From positions 1-42,488 of the forward strand of contig JACOTG010000313.1 of the NCBI GenBank assembly GCA_016178505.1: 42,488 nt of DNA, in the 5' to 3' direction. Source of the stretch: Planctomycetota bacterium. GTDB lineage: Bacteria > Planctomycetota > JACOTG01. The first letter of the stretch is position 1. Every line of letters begins with the position of its first letter. Below, piece after piece: positions 17,342 through 26,276 of the stretch. The translations under genes were made by a program, and so were the position numbers. A model generated the notes under the pieces. The model saw only the letters and a program-made list of their open reading frames with translations, was not told where the DNA came from and ran no database searches.

Positions 17342-17515
17342 CCGCGTCGTCCCTCCTCCTCACCGATTCTCCCTTCCGAATCGCCTCCACCCACGGCCCT
17401 TCGGGCCGCGGGTACCCGTCGCTCCTAGCATCTGACGTCGCTCGCCGACCCGCAGGAGTCGCGCATTTCTCGTTCATTCCATTCGTCCAATCGACATCTT
17501 GGTGAGAACGGCGGG

Positions 17516-18562
17516 CTAACGGTCGTCGTCCGTTCGAAGGAATCGAAGCTGTGCGATCTGCTCGGAGAGGAGGCCGAGCGCCAGCAGGAGCAGGCTCGTC
17601 ATGAAGAGGAGCAGGGACATGTTCGTGAAGCGCCGAGCACTCAAGTACGTGACGAGGTACCGACCGACCCCCGCGACGAACGTCGCAGCCGACAACGGAC
17701 CGAAGACGCGAATCGGCGCGTAGAACGTCGCGATCTTCAAGATGATCAGGAGGAATCGTGCGCCGTCGTCCACGAGCCGGATCTTGCTCTTCGTCGAGCT
17801 CGCGCGCGGCGTGACTCGAATGGGCACGTGGTGCACCGAGTACCCCGCGCGAAGCAGCGAGAGCGTCAGCGTCGAGGGATAGCTGAAAGTATTCGGCAAC
17901 ATGTAGACGAACCTCCGCGCGACCTCGGTGCGCACGGCGCGGTACCCCGACGTGAGGTCGGGAATCGGGCGGCCGGCGACGTAGCTCGCGAGCCGGCTGT
18001 AGATCCGGTTTCCGAGGGCGCGAAGCGCGCCGGCGTTTCCCGATGCGTCGCGAGTGCCGACCACCATGTCGTAGTCGCTGCATCCGGCGAGGAGCCCGAC
18101 GAGCGCGCCGAGTTCCTCCGGCCGATGCTGGCCGTCGCCGTCCATCAGCACAACGTACGTTCCTCGCGCGCAGCGAAGCCCTCGCTTGACCGCGGCGCCG
18201 TTGCCGATCGAGTAGGGATGGCGAACGACCCGCGCGCCCGCGGCCGCGGCCGAGAGCCCCGTTCCGTCGACCGAGCCGTCGTCGACGACGATGACCTCGA
18301 ACGGCGACTGACCGAGGCGTTCCAGCTCCGAACGAACGCCGCGGACGACCTCGGCGATCGATGCGGCCTCGTCGCGCGCCGGAATGACGGCCGAAACTCG
18401 AATCGTCGCCCGAACACCGCCGTCGCCGCCGACGTCGGTGCCGAGCGCGTCGGCCGCAAGGCGTACCGTCTCGTCGCCCGCGTTGCGGAGCGTTCGCTTG
18501 AGGCGCGCCGCGTCGCCCTGCCCCGACGACTCGGGCACGCTCGGCTCGGTCTCGTTTCCCAC
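17516..18562 (-). CDS. GT2 polyprenyl-phosphate glycosyltransferase-like protein with C-terminal membrane helices
   Basis: This 348-residue protein carries an unusual charged extension of about 50 residues, then a GT-A domain. RVSAVIPARDE opens the domain, followed by VIVVDDGSVDGT (D94-D95) and the metal-binding DGDGQHRPEE (D141-D143). PDLTSGYRAVR and KSKIRLVDDG are typical of DPM1/ArnC-like enzymes. Two hydrophobic segments at about 285-305 and 318-336 anchor it. Such enzymes load a sugar onto undecaprenyl phosphate, and the product could be the donor for the GT-C/TPR proteins. The start is GTG 18562 with no clear ribosome site; a start closer to the domain is possible. It is the first gene of the minus arm, divergent from the GT4-methyltransferase gene across 173 bp. 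Confidence 0.87.
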   Translation of the reverse strand: MGNETEPSVPESSGQGDAARLKRTLRNAGDETVRLAADALGTDVGGDGGVRATIRVSAVIPARDEAASIAEVVRGVRSELERLGQSPFEVIVVDDGSVDGTGLSAAAAGARVVRHPYSIGNGAAVKRGLRCARGTYVVLMDGDGQHRPEELGALVGLLAGCSDYDMVVGTRDASGNAGALRALGNRIYSRLASYVAGRPIPDLTSGYRAVRTEVARRFVYMLPNTFSYPSTLTLSLLRAGYSVHHVPIRVTPRASSTKSKIRLVDDGARFLLIILKIATFYAPIRVFGPLSAATFVAGVGRYLVTYLSARRFTNMSLLLFMTSLLLLALGLLSEQIAQLRFLRTDDDR

Positions 18563-18735
18563 GACGTCACTATCGGGAACGCGAGCGGAGCGCTTAACCC
18601 GCCGCCGCCTGGAAGTCGAAGAAAGGGCTCGGTGTTTCGTCGAGGACGCCTTCTCCGTGTCCGTCCGAAACGACCGTTGGCCCGCTTCAGGCTGACGGTC
18701 CGTCGCCTTGGGGTGAGGGAGCCTGCGAGCGGTTC

Positions 18736-20820
18736 ATGCGCATCGGCCTCGTGTCCATGGAGTATCCGCCCGAGACCGCCTTCGGCGGGATCGCCACGTA
18801 CTCGCAGACGTTGGCGCGAGAACTTCGTCGACTCGGCCACGACGTCGACGTCGTGTCGGCGACACTCGGCGATCACGCCCGCCTCGAAGATGACCGCGGC
18901 GTCCGCGTTTTTCGCTTCGCGCTCCCAAAGTTCCCCGTCCCGTTCGCGAGCCGTTTCCTCCCGGGCACGTGCCGCGATCTCCGGTTTGCATGGGTCGCGT
19001 CGCGGGCGGTCCGACGACTCCACCGCGAGCGCGCGTTCGACGTGATCGAGGCACCCGAGTGGGGTGCATCGGCGCTATTCCTCGGCGTCGCCTCCCCGGC
19101 GCCGCTCCTCGTCCGCCTCCACGCCCATCTCGCGATGGTGCTCGCGGAGAACGGCGAGCGACGCGGCGTCGACGAGCGCGTGCGATGTCTCCTCGAGTCG
19201 ATCGCGTGTCGCCGCGCGGACCGGCTCGTCGCCAACAGCGACGGTCTTCGTAGGCGCATCGCGGCCGACTACGGGCTTCGCGCGGAGTCGATCGCCGTTC
19301 TCCCCTGCCCGCTCGAACCCGACGCGTTCACGTCCGACGCCATGACGCCTGCCTCCGCCGATGACGCGCCGGCCTCGGTGCTCTACGCCGGGCGTATCGA
19401 AGAGCGAAAGGGCGTGCGCCTCCTCCTCGACGCGATGAAGCAAGTGTGGCAGGAGCATCCGAAGGTGAAGCTCGTTCTCGCGGGGCGCGACACGCGGTCG
19501 GCACGCATCGACGGGAGCCTCCGCCTTCACCTCGAGACCGAGGCGCGCGCGGCGGGCAAGTCCGACTGCGTCGCATTCCTCGGCGAACTACCGCGCTCCG
19601 CGATGCGCGGCGTCTACGATTCGGCCGACCTCTTCGTGACACCGGCGCCATTCGAGGCGCTCGGTTACACGACACTCGAGGCGATGGCGGCGGGCAAGCC
19701 GGTCGTCGGCTCTCGGGGCGGCGGAACGCCCGAGGTCGTGCGCGACGGCGAGACCGGCGTTCTCGTCCCGCCGGGCGATAGCCGCGCCCTCGGCCGCGCG
19801 ATCTCGAAGTTGCTTTCGGACCGACCTCTGCGAAAGCGACTCGGCGATCAGGCACGGCACGACGCTCGACGGCGGTTCGGCGCGACGTCGATCGCCGAGC
19901 GAATGGTCGAGGAGTATCGCGCTGCCCTCGCGAAACGAGGCACGCAACGCAAGACCGCGGACCCGGTCGAGCGAGTTCCGTTCGAGGACCTGTTCCCTCG
20001 ACTCGAAGGCCGCGCACGGGAGTCGCTGCGCCGATGGCTTCGTCACGTATCGCCGCTCGTCGATTCACATCCATGGAAGCACTACTTCATCGCCGAGGCT
20101 CGGCAAGTCCTCGATCTCGTCGAGTTCGAGTCCGACACCGCGGCGACCCGGGTTCTCGAACCCGGATCCGGACACGGCCTCGTCGGCTCGCTCCTCGCGC
20201 TCCTCGGCGCCGAAGTCTGGTTGCTCGACACCGATCGTCGAGCACTCGACGAAGGAATCGAGCACGCGCGCGCTCTCGGGGTCGCGTCGCGCGTGCACCC
20301 GGTGCTCGCCGATCTGTTCAAGATGCCGTTCGCCGACGCGACGTTCGACGTCGTCTGGAACGACGGCGTCATCGAGCACTTCGACGATCCGTCGGCGTGC
20401 GTGCGCGAGATGGCTCGCGTGACGCGACCCGCCGGCCGAGTCGCTCTCCTCGTCCCGCAGCGACGCACGCTGCACACGTGGTACGTGCGCGGGCGGCAAC
20501 GCCGGCGCAACGATTTCCACTTCGACGATTGGGGTCGAGAGAGATCGTATTCGCCGCGAGACTTGGAACGTCTGTTCGCCGGCGCGGGCCTCGACGACGT
20601 TCGAGTCTCGGCCGGCAACTTGCGCCGCGCCATCCTCGACGATTGGGTCGTACTACCACGCTTGCAGGATTGGATCTCTCGACGCCACGTCGTCGACCTG
20701 ATGCACGTCCTCGATCGCATCGAGTCGTCGATCGACGTCCTGTCCGAGCTCGGCTTCGCTGCGACCGCGACGGGTCGCAAGCCAACCGCCGAGCCGTCCC
20801 TCCGGCCGGAGCACTCATGA
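18736..20820 (+). CDS. Fusion of GT4 glycosyltransferase and class I SAM methyltransferase
   Basis: In this 694-residue protein, residues 1-400 form a complete GT4 enzyme: MEYPPETAFGGIATYSQTLA, VLYAGRIEERKGVRLLLDAM, the E-x7-E motif FEALGYTTLEAM near 305 and GTPEVVRDGETGVLVPPGD. After a charged linker (about 415-440) comes a Rossmann methyltransferase with motif I VLEPGSGHGLVG (about 473), the acidic LLDTD, and FDVVWNDGVIEHFDDP. One polypeptide would both add and methylate a sugar, or methylate to cap the chain. It opens the plus arm, and its stop overlaps the start of the 4-TM protein (ATGA). The ribosome site is weak. The methylation target is inferred only from the fusion. Confidence 0.88.
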   Translation: MRIGLVSMEYPPETAFGGIATYSQTLARELRRLGHDVDVVSATLGDHARLEDDRGVRVFRFALPKFPVPFASRFLPGTCRDLRFAWVASRAVRRLHRERAFDVIEAPEWGASALFLGVASPAPLLVRLHAHLAMVLAENGERRGVDERVRCLLESIACRRADRLVANSDGLRRRIAADYGLRAESIAVLPCPLEPDAFTSDAMTPASADDAPASVLYAGRIEERKGVRLLLDAMKQVWQEHPKVKLVLAGRDTRSARIDGSLRLHLETEARAAGKSDCVAFLGELPRSAMRGVYDSADLFVTPAPFEALGYTTLEAMAAGKPVVGSRGGGTPEVVRDGETGVLVPPGDSRALGRAISKLLSDRPLRKRLGDQARHDARRRFGATSIAERMVEEYRAALAKRGTQRKTADPVERVPFEDLFPRLEGRARESLRRWLRHVSPLVDSHPWKHYFIAEARQVLDLVEFESDTAATRVLEPGSGHGLVGSLLALLGAEVWLLDTDRRALDEGIEHARALGVASRVHPVLADLFKMPFADATFDVVWNDGVIEHFDDPSACVREMARVTRPAGRVALLVPQRRTLHTWYVRGRQRRRNDFHFDDWGRERSYSPRDLERLFAGAGLDDVRVSAGNLRRAILDDWVVLPRLQDWISRRHVVDLMHVLDRIESSIDVLSELGFAATATGRKPTAEPSLRPEHS

Positions 20821-21362
20821 AAACGAACGCGATACGAAAAAGAGGCCGCATCCGAGGCCGCCTCGGGCGAAGCTCGCCGCTCGATCCGATCGTGATCTTC
20901 CCGGCGGCTGCTCTCGTCCTCGGCTTCGTTCTCGGTGCCATCCACGGTTCCGGCGCGCCATCGGCGGAATACAACGTCGATCGATTGTCGCTCGCGCTGC
21001 GTCTCGGCGTGACGTGGGCAGCGACGTTCGGCGTCGGAGGAGCTTGCATCGGCATCTTCCTCGCATCCGCGCTCGTCCTCGTCGGAAAGACGTTCGAGCG
21101 ACCGCAGGTGTTCGCCGCCGTCGCGGCCGTTTCGATCTTCCTCGTGCTGCTCGAAGGAGGCATCCTCGCGTACGGCCACGCCGTGACAGAGTGCTTTGCG
21201 TTCCCGCAGATCCTCGGCGTCTTCGGCATCCTTCTGTTCGGCTACGCCGTCGCACTCGGGGGATACCTCGTCACGGTGACTTGGCTTCGCAGCCGAATGC
21301 GCGCCGCACTGCTGGCGCCTCGCCGAGCATGGTTCCTTCCGGACGCGCCGAGCCTCAATTGA
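20817..21362 (+). CDS. Small four-helix membrane protein of unknown function
   Basis: This 181-residue protein has a basic N-terminus (KRGRIRGRLGR) and hydrophobic segments at about 25-46, 62-88, 96-118 and 126-150, ending in a basic cytoplasmic-type tail. I recognise no family. Its ATG overlaps the stop codon of the GT4-methyltransferase gene (ATGA), and its own 3' end overlaps the flippase start by 34 nt. The three proteins are therefore likely made together. It could be an assembly partner, or a length or export factor for the glycan; this is inference from position only. Confidence 0.75.
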   Translation: MKTNAIRKRGRIRGRLGRSSPLDPIVIFPAAALVLGFVLGAIHGSGAPSAEYNVDRLSLALRLGVTWAATFGVGGACIGIFLASALVLVGKTFERPQVFAAVAAVSIFLVLLEGGILAYGHAVTECFAFPQILGVFGILLFGYAVALGGYLVTVTWLRSRMRAALLAPRRAWFLPDAPSLN

Positions 21363-22960
21363 CGAGCGAGAACGCGGGCCGGCCACAGCGGCTCGGCGTG
21401 CGTCTCGCACGAAACGCCGCCCTCACCTTCGGCGCCGGATGCGTGGCTGCTCTCGCGCAAGCCGCGGGATCGATCGCCACGGCGCGCCTGCTCGGACCAG
21501 AGGCGTACGGGCGACTGGGACTCCTCCTTTGGTTGATCTCGGTGGCCTCGATCTTGGGCGCGATGGGTTTGCCGCTCACCGTGACGCAATCCCTCGCGGA
21601 AGCGCGAAGCAAGGGCGACTCGGCAAGGTCTACGGCGATCGTTCGCCGGGCGATTCGAATCGTCGCGCTCGCGTCCACCGGAGTGACGGTCGCGGCCGTG
21701 TTCCTGGCCCCGCTCGCTGCCAGCTGGTTTCGTGATCCGGACATCGTCGCCCCCGCGCGCGTCGCGGCCGCCGCCGTTCCGGCAATTTCGCTCGTCCTCC
21801 TCTTGCGCGCGGCTTTGGCCGGTCTCGATCGATACCCCGCTCTGACGCGCGCGACGACGTGGCTCGCTCCCATCCAGCTCGCCCTCGTCGTGCTCGGCGC
21901 CGCGAGCGGTCTCGGTGCGTCCGGAGCCCTCGCGGGCTTCGCTGCGTCGCAAGTGATCGGCGTCTGCATTCTCTTCGCCGCGCGCGATCCGCAGCCGGAA
22001 AGCGCGTTTCGCGAACCGGTGGCAACGGCTCTCGGGCGGGACGTTCGCCGATTCGCCTCGATCGTCGTCGGAATCGCGATGCTCGACGCCATCGTCTGGC
22101 AACGATCGGAGCTGTTCTTCCTCGGACGGTTCGGCTCCCACGCCGAGCTCGCGCACTACTCCGTCGCTTTCGGTTTCTCGTCGGCGGCGATGGCGCTCGT
22201 TCCCGGCGCGTTTGCTGCGGTGCTCCTTCCGATGTTCGCGGAGACCGCGGGGCGCAGTGACGAGGTCGAGCGCCGAGGACGGCTTTACGCAGCGTCGCTT
22301 CGCGCGCTGGCGATGATCGCCGTTCCGCTCGCTGCGGGGGGTGCCGCGCTCGCGTCACCGATCGTTCTCGTGCTCTTCGGGCAGCCTTACGCGCAGGCCG
22401 CAACGCCCCTCGCGATCGTGCTGTTCGGCGCCGCGGCCGGCGCCATCGGGAGCGCGGGCTCGTCGCTTCTCTATGGATCGGGACGACACAGCGCCATTCT
22501 CGCAATGAGCGGGGCGACCGCGGTGTTGAACGTCGGCCTCGACCTCCTTCTCATTCCAAGCGGCGGCGCGATCGGCGCCGCGATGGCGAACACGACCTCG
22601 CAGGTCATCGCGGTCGGCGCGGGGATTCTTTGGGTGAAACGCACGCAGGCGCGCGGCGTTTCGCTGCCTCTGGCATCGCTCGCGCGGATCGTGCTCGCCG
22701 CGGGCGCGATGGCGGCGCCCCTCGTCCTCCTCGCGCCGGCGATCCGCAATGCCGCGACGTTGGCGCTCGCGATCGCCCTCGGCGCCGTTCTCTACGTGAC
22801 GACGATGATCTTCATTCGCGGCGTGGATTCTGCCGATATCGACCTCGCCCGGCGCATCGGCGAGCGAATCCCTTCGGGCAGAGGACTTCGGTGGTTTGGC
22901 GCGTGCATCGACGCCTTGGAGCGCGCAGTCGAACGCGGAAGTCCACACGGGCGCATCTGA
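21329..22960 (+). CDS. Wzx-like lipid-linked oligosaccharide flippase (MOP superfamily)
   Basis: From ATG 21329 the 543-residue protein has about 14 hydrophobic segments, beginning NAALTFGAGCVAALAQAAGS. ATARLLGPEAYGRLGLLLWL is the signature start of the polysaccharide transporter/flippase family. Further marks are a YSVAFGFSSAAMALVPGAF segment and LVLFGQPYAQAATPLAIVL. It would move an undecaprenyl-linked glycan across the inner membrane. A TTG at 21359, right at the preceding stop (TTGA), is an alternative start. It follows the 4-TM gene and precedes the GT2 gene by 57 nt. The locus has no recognisable Wzy, so the exported unit may be used without polymerisation, or polymerised by a GT-C protein. 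Confidence 0.88.
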   Translation: MVPSGRAEPQLTSENAGRPQRLGVRLARNAALTFGAGCVAALAQAAGSIATARLLGPEAYGRLGLLLWLISVASILGAMGLPLTVTQSLAEARSKGDSARSTAIVRRAIRIVALASTGVTVAAVFLAPLAASWFRDPDIVAPARVAAAAVPAISLVLLLRAALAGLDRYPALTRATTWLAPIQLALVVLGAASGLGASGALAGFAASQVIGVCILFAARDPQPESAFREPVATALGRDVRRFASIVVGIAMLDAIVWQRSELFFLGRFGSHAELAHYSVAFGFSSAAMALVPGAFAAVLLPMFAETAGRSDEVERRGRLYAASLRALAMIAVPLAAGGAALASPIVLVLFGQPYAQAATPLAIVLFGAAAGAIGSAGSSLLYGSGRHSAILAMSGATAVLNVGLDLLLIPSGGAIGAAMANTTSQVIAVGAGILWVKRTQARGVSLPLASLARIVLAAGAMAAPLVLLAPAIRNAATLALAIALGAVLYVTTMIFIRGVDSADIDLARRIGERIPSGRGLRWFGACIDALERAVERGSPHGRI

Positions 22961-23017
22961 CTCGGAGATTGTTCGCGCTCGCCGTCACGCCGGCCGGCAC
23001 CGAGCACGGTCACGGAA

Positions 23018-23929
23018 ATGACACTCGCGATGAGCGCCGTCGTGTGCACGCACGCACGCCCCGAGATGGCTCGCCTCGCCGTGGAGAGCCTGCTCGATCA
23101 GGATTTCCCAGCGGCCGACTACGAAGTGCTCGTCGTCTCGGACACCGAGGTCGCAATCACCCGCGCATCCTCCGCGTCGCGTGCGGCGAGGTTCGTTCGA
23201 GAGACTCGCCCCGGCCTCTCGCGCGCCCGCAATCGAGCCCTCGCCGAAGCGCGCGCGCCGGTGATTGCGTACCTCGACGACGACGCCATTGCCGATCCGG
23301 GGTGGCTTCGAGCGCTCGCGGCGACCTATGCGGAAGAAGGCAACGCGGATGCCGTGGGCGGCCGCATCGAGGTCGAGTGGCCGGCGGCGAAGCCGTCGTG
23401 GTGGCGGCCGGAGCTGGACGACACGTTCAATCAGCTCGATCTCGCCGCACAGCGCACGCGGCTCGCCTATCCGCGCGTGCCGCTCGGGACGAACCTCTCT
23501 CTTCGCGCCGAGACCGCCCGGCGACTCGGTGGATTTCGCGAAGACCTCGGTCGCGTCGGCTCGCGCCTTCTCGCCGGCGAGGAAAGCGAGCTGATCCTTC
23601 GCATCGAGCAAGCCGGCGGCGTCGTCCTGTTCGAGCCGCGCGCGCTCGTTCGACATTTCGCGCCGCCCGCTCGCGTCACGCGCGCGTACGTCCGGCGCCG
23701 CGCGTTCTGGCACGGCTACTCGCACGCCCGGTTCGAGCGGCAACTCCTTCCGCGCCGGCATTCCTGGAACCGCTATCTCACGCTCGCCACGCTGCCGATC
23801 CGCTCGGTCCTCGAAGCGAACGTCGGAATGGCGCGGCAAGCGCAATGGTGCTTCGTCGCCGGCTACGCCTGGCAAGCCCTCACTCACCCGTTCGGAACGT
23901 CGGGTTCCGGGAAAGGCCCCGCAACGTGA
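23018..23929 (+). CDS. GT2-family glycosyltransferase
   Basis: The 303-residue GT-A enzyme begins MSAVVCTHARPEMARLAVES. The nucleotide-binding strand is EVLVVSDTEVA (a diverged VVDDGS), then GLSRARNRALAEARAPVIAY and the metal site LDDDAIADPGWL follow. The acceptor part has TNLSLRAETARRLGGF and EESELILRIEQAGG. The C-terminal arginine-rich amphipathic stretch may associate with membranes. Cytoplasmic glycan assembly is likely. Its stop overlaps the GTG start of the next GT2 gene. Confidence 0.87.
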   Translation: MTLAMSAVVCTHARPEMARLAVESLLDQDFPAADYEVLVVSDTEVAITRASSASRAARFVRETRPGLSRARNRALAEARAPVIAYLDDDAIADPGWLRALAATYAEEGNADAVGGRIEVEWPAAKPSWWRPELDDTFNQLDLAAQRTRLAYPRVPLGTNLSLRAETARRLGGFREDLGRVGSRLLAGEESELILRIEQAGGVVLFEPRALVRHFAPPARVTRAYVRRRAFWHGYSHARFERQLLPRRHSWNRYLTLATLPIRSVLEANVGMARQAQWCFVAGYAWQALTHPFGTSGSGKGPAT

Positions 23930-24885
23930 GCGTCCCCCGCCGCATCCCGCGCGTGAGCGTCGTCATCCCCACGTGGAACCGCGAGCAGCTCGTCCTTCGA
24001 GCCGTCCGATCCGCGCTCGCTCAGACGTATCGCAACATCGAGGTGATCGTCGTCGACGATGGATCCACCGACGGTACGTTCGGCGCGCTGAAAGAAGTGG
24101 CGTCGACCGATCCGCGCCTTCTCGTCGTCCCGTCGGAGCACACCGGGCTTCCGGCGGCGGCGCGCAACCGGGGCATCGACGTCGCACGCGGCCGATACGT
24201 CGCGTTTCTCGATTCCGACGACGAGTGGCTGCCCGGCAAGCTCGAGACGCAGGTCGCGCAGATCGAATCGCGCCCGGGGCTTTGTCTCACCTACTCGGAC
24301 GCGTGGGTGGAGGAGAACGAGTCGCGGCGCGCAACGACGCTGCTCGAGGCGTATCCCCTTCGCGAAGCGCGCGTGTTCGGACCGCTGGTGCTAGGCAATT
24401 TCATTCCGACGTCGACCGTGCTCGTGCGACGCTCGGCGCTTCGCCTCGCGGGCGGCTTCGACGAAGCGCGTCGCCTGCGCGCCTTCGAAGATTACGATCT
24501 CTGGCTGCGCATCTCGCTACGCGGAGAGATCGGCTGCATCCGCGAGCCGCTCGCCGTCTACCACCGGCATGGATCGAACCTCTCCAAAGACGTGCTCCAC
24601 GACAATCTCAAGCGTCGCGCGATCCTCAAACGATTCGCGGCGTCTCGGGCCGATCTGTCGAGCGCCGAGCACAAGATCGTGCGCGCCGGCATGGCGCGCG
24701 TGTTGAAGAACCTCGGGCGCGAGTGCATCCGCCGCTGCAAGGCGAGGCGTTCGCGGGCATTCCTCGGCTCGTCGATTCGCACGTGCCCGCTTCAGCTCGC
24801 TAGCTATCTCTTCTTGCTCGTTTCGTTCCTGGGAGAGCGTGGCTCGGCGCGGCTCGTGAGCTTCATGGACTCGGGCCGCGCGTGA
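23926..24885 (+). CDS. GT2-family glycosyltransferase
   Basis: The product has 319 residues from GTG 23926, chosen because it gives a GTGA overlap with the preceding stop and has GAAAGG about 11 nt upstream. The GT-A fold shows VSVVIPTWNREQLVLRAVRS, VIVVDDGSTDGT, GLPAAARNRGID and the DXD site FLDSDDEWLPGKL. Then come TSTVLVRRSALRLAGGFDE and the catalytic-region FEDYDLWLRI. A C-terminal hydrophobic stretch (LASYLFLLVSFLGE) may hold it at the membrane. It is part of the coupled plus-arm operon; its stop overlaps the next GTG. Confidence 0.88.
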   Translation: MSVPRRIPRVSVVIPTWNREQLVLRAVRSALAQTYRNIEVIVVDDGSTDGTFGALKEVASTDPRLLVVPSEHTGLPAAARNRGIDVARGRYVAFLDSDDEWLPGKLETQVAQIESRPGLCLTYSDAWVEENESRRATTLLEAYPLREARVFGPLVLGNFIPTSTVLVRRSALRLAGGFDEARRLRAFEDYDLWLRISLRGEIGCIREPLAVYHRHGSNLSKDVLHDNLKRRAILKRFAASRADLSSAEHKIVRAGMARVLKNLGRECIRRCKARRSRAFLGSSIRTCPLQLASYLFLLVSFLGERGSARLVSFMDSGRA

Positions 24886-26276
24886 CGCCGAACCCGCCGT
24901 CGGTTCTCCACGTGCTCGCGGGCTATCGCCCGCAGCCGCACGGCGGCTCGGTGCTCTACCCGCTCGCCATGGCGGCGGCGCAATCTCGGCGACGTCGGGT
25001 CGCGCTCTTCGTCGCGGACGTCGATCCGCTCGCTCCTCCGTATCGCGCGCGCGACTGCGGCATCGGCGGCGTTCGCGCGCGCTGCGTCGCGAAGCCGGGC
25101 CTCGGGCGATACGACTCGGCGCTCGGCGTTCCCGAGGAAGATGGCGCGCTCGAAGCACCGTTCCGGGACTGGCTCGCACGGATTCGGCCGGACGTCGTGC
25201 ACTTCCACGCCATCGTCGGGCTCGCGGCGTCGTTGCCACGGATCGCGCGGTCGGCTAGATGCGGCGTCGTGTTCACGGTCCACGACCTCCAGGCCGTTTG
25301 CCCGACGGGCACGATGGTTCGAAAAGGCGACGTCCCGTGTCCCGGTCCCGAGCCGGCGGCGTGTCGCCGATGCCTTTCGGGAGTGCGGTACGTTCCCGTC
25401 GCGCGGGCGGCCTTGTATCAGAAGATTCTCGCCGCGGCACCGAGCAGGACGGGCCGGCTCGTGCTTTGCGCCGTTCGCGCGGCGCGAGCCCCGCTCCTTC
25501 GCGTTCTCGCGCGCCGCGGCCCGTCGGACCCGGCGTTCGTCGCTGCCCGGCACCGCGCGGTCTCCGAGGCGATGAGGTGTGCACACCGCGTCGTGGCGCC
25601 GAGTCGATTCCTGGCCGACGGTCATGCGTCGCTTGCGATCGATCCGACGCGGATCGTCGTCCGGCCGCTCGGCATTTCGATCCCGGCCGCCGGCGGAGAG
25701 TCCCGTCCGACGGGCGGCGCGACGTCGTCGATCGTGTTCGGGTACATCGGAAACGTGCGCGAGCGCAAAGGCGTCCATCTCCTCGTTCGCGCGTTCGCGA
25801 CGCTGCCGAACGGGAGTGCGCGACTCGTCGTGCGTGGGGCTCCGGACGAACCCTATGTCGAGACGCTTCGGCGCGAATGGCCCGCAGGCGCGTCGCTCGG
25901 CGGACGCTACGAACCCGCCGACGTCCCTCTGCTGCTTCGCGAAATCGACGTGTTGGTCCTTCCCTCGATCGGGGCGGAAGGCTTCCCGCTGGTGGTGCAA
26001 GAAGCGTTTGCCCACGGAAGGCCGGTCATCACGTCGTCGATCGGCGGGCAATCGGAAGTCGTTCGCGACGGAATCGACGGGCTGCACTTCCGGAGCGGCG
26101 ATGTCGAGGACCTCGCGCGAACGCTCCGGCGATGCATCGACGATCGCGATCTCCTCGCACGGTTGCGCGCCGGAATTCGCGCGCCGGTGACGATCGAGGA
26201 AGACGCCGCTCGTCTCGGCGAGATCTACGCGGACGTGAGCGCGGAGGTTCAGGGTGCCGACGGCATGCTCGCCTGA
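24882..26276 (+). CDS. GT4-family glycosyltransferase with cysteine cluster
   Basis: The 464-residue GT-B enzyme starts at GTG 24882 (GTGA overlap). The acceptor domain contains HDLQAVCPTGTMVRKGDVPC and then CRRC, a four-cysteine cluster seen in one GT4 subgroup that may bind zinc. The donor domain has FGYIGNVRERKGVHLLVRAF, EGFPLVVQEAF (E-x7-E, near 365) and GGQSEVVRDGIDGLHF. A long basic segment between the cysteines and the donor domain (about 185-225) is an insertion relative to shorter GT4 enzymes. It is cytoplasmic and acts with its neighbours on the same glycan. Confidence 0.88.
   Translation: MTPNPPSVLHVLAGYRPQPHGGSVLYPLAMAAAQSRRRRVALFVADVDPLAPPYRARDCGIGGVRARCVAKPGLGRYDSALGVPEEDGALEAPFRDWLARIRPDVVHFHAIVGLAASLPRIARSARCGVVFTVHDLQAVCPTGTMVRKGDVPCPGPEPAACRRCLSGVRYVPVARAALYQKILAAAPSRTGRLVLCAVRAARAPLLRVLARRGPSDPAFVAARHRAVSEAMRCAHRVVAPSRFLADGHASLAIDPTRIVVRPLGISIPAAGGESRPTGGATSSIVFGYIGNVRERKGVHLLVRAFATLPNGSARLVVRGAPDEPYVETLRREWPAGASLGGRYEPADVPLLLREIDVLVLPSIGAEGFPLVVQEAFAHGRPVITSSIGGQSEVVRDGIDGLHFRSGDVEDLARTLRRCIDDRDLLARLRAGIRAPVTIEEDAARLGEIYADVSAEVQGADGMLA

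Noticed and set aside
17226..18083. Open frame running from the GT2 gene into the 295-bp gap
   Set aside because: It is low in hydrophobic order and arginine-rich, and shares its 5' half with the real GT2 gene in another frame.
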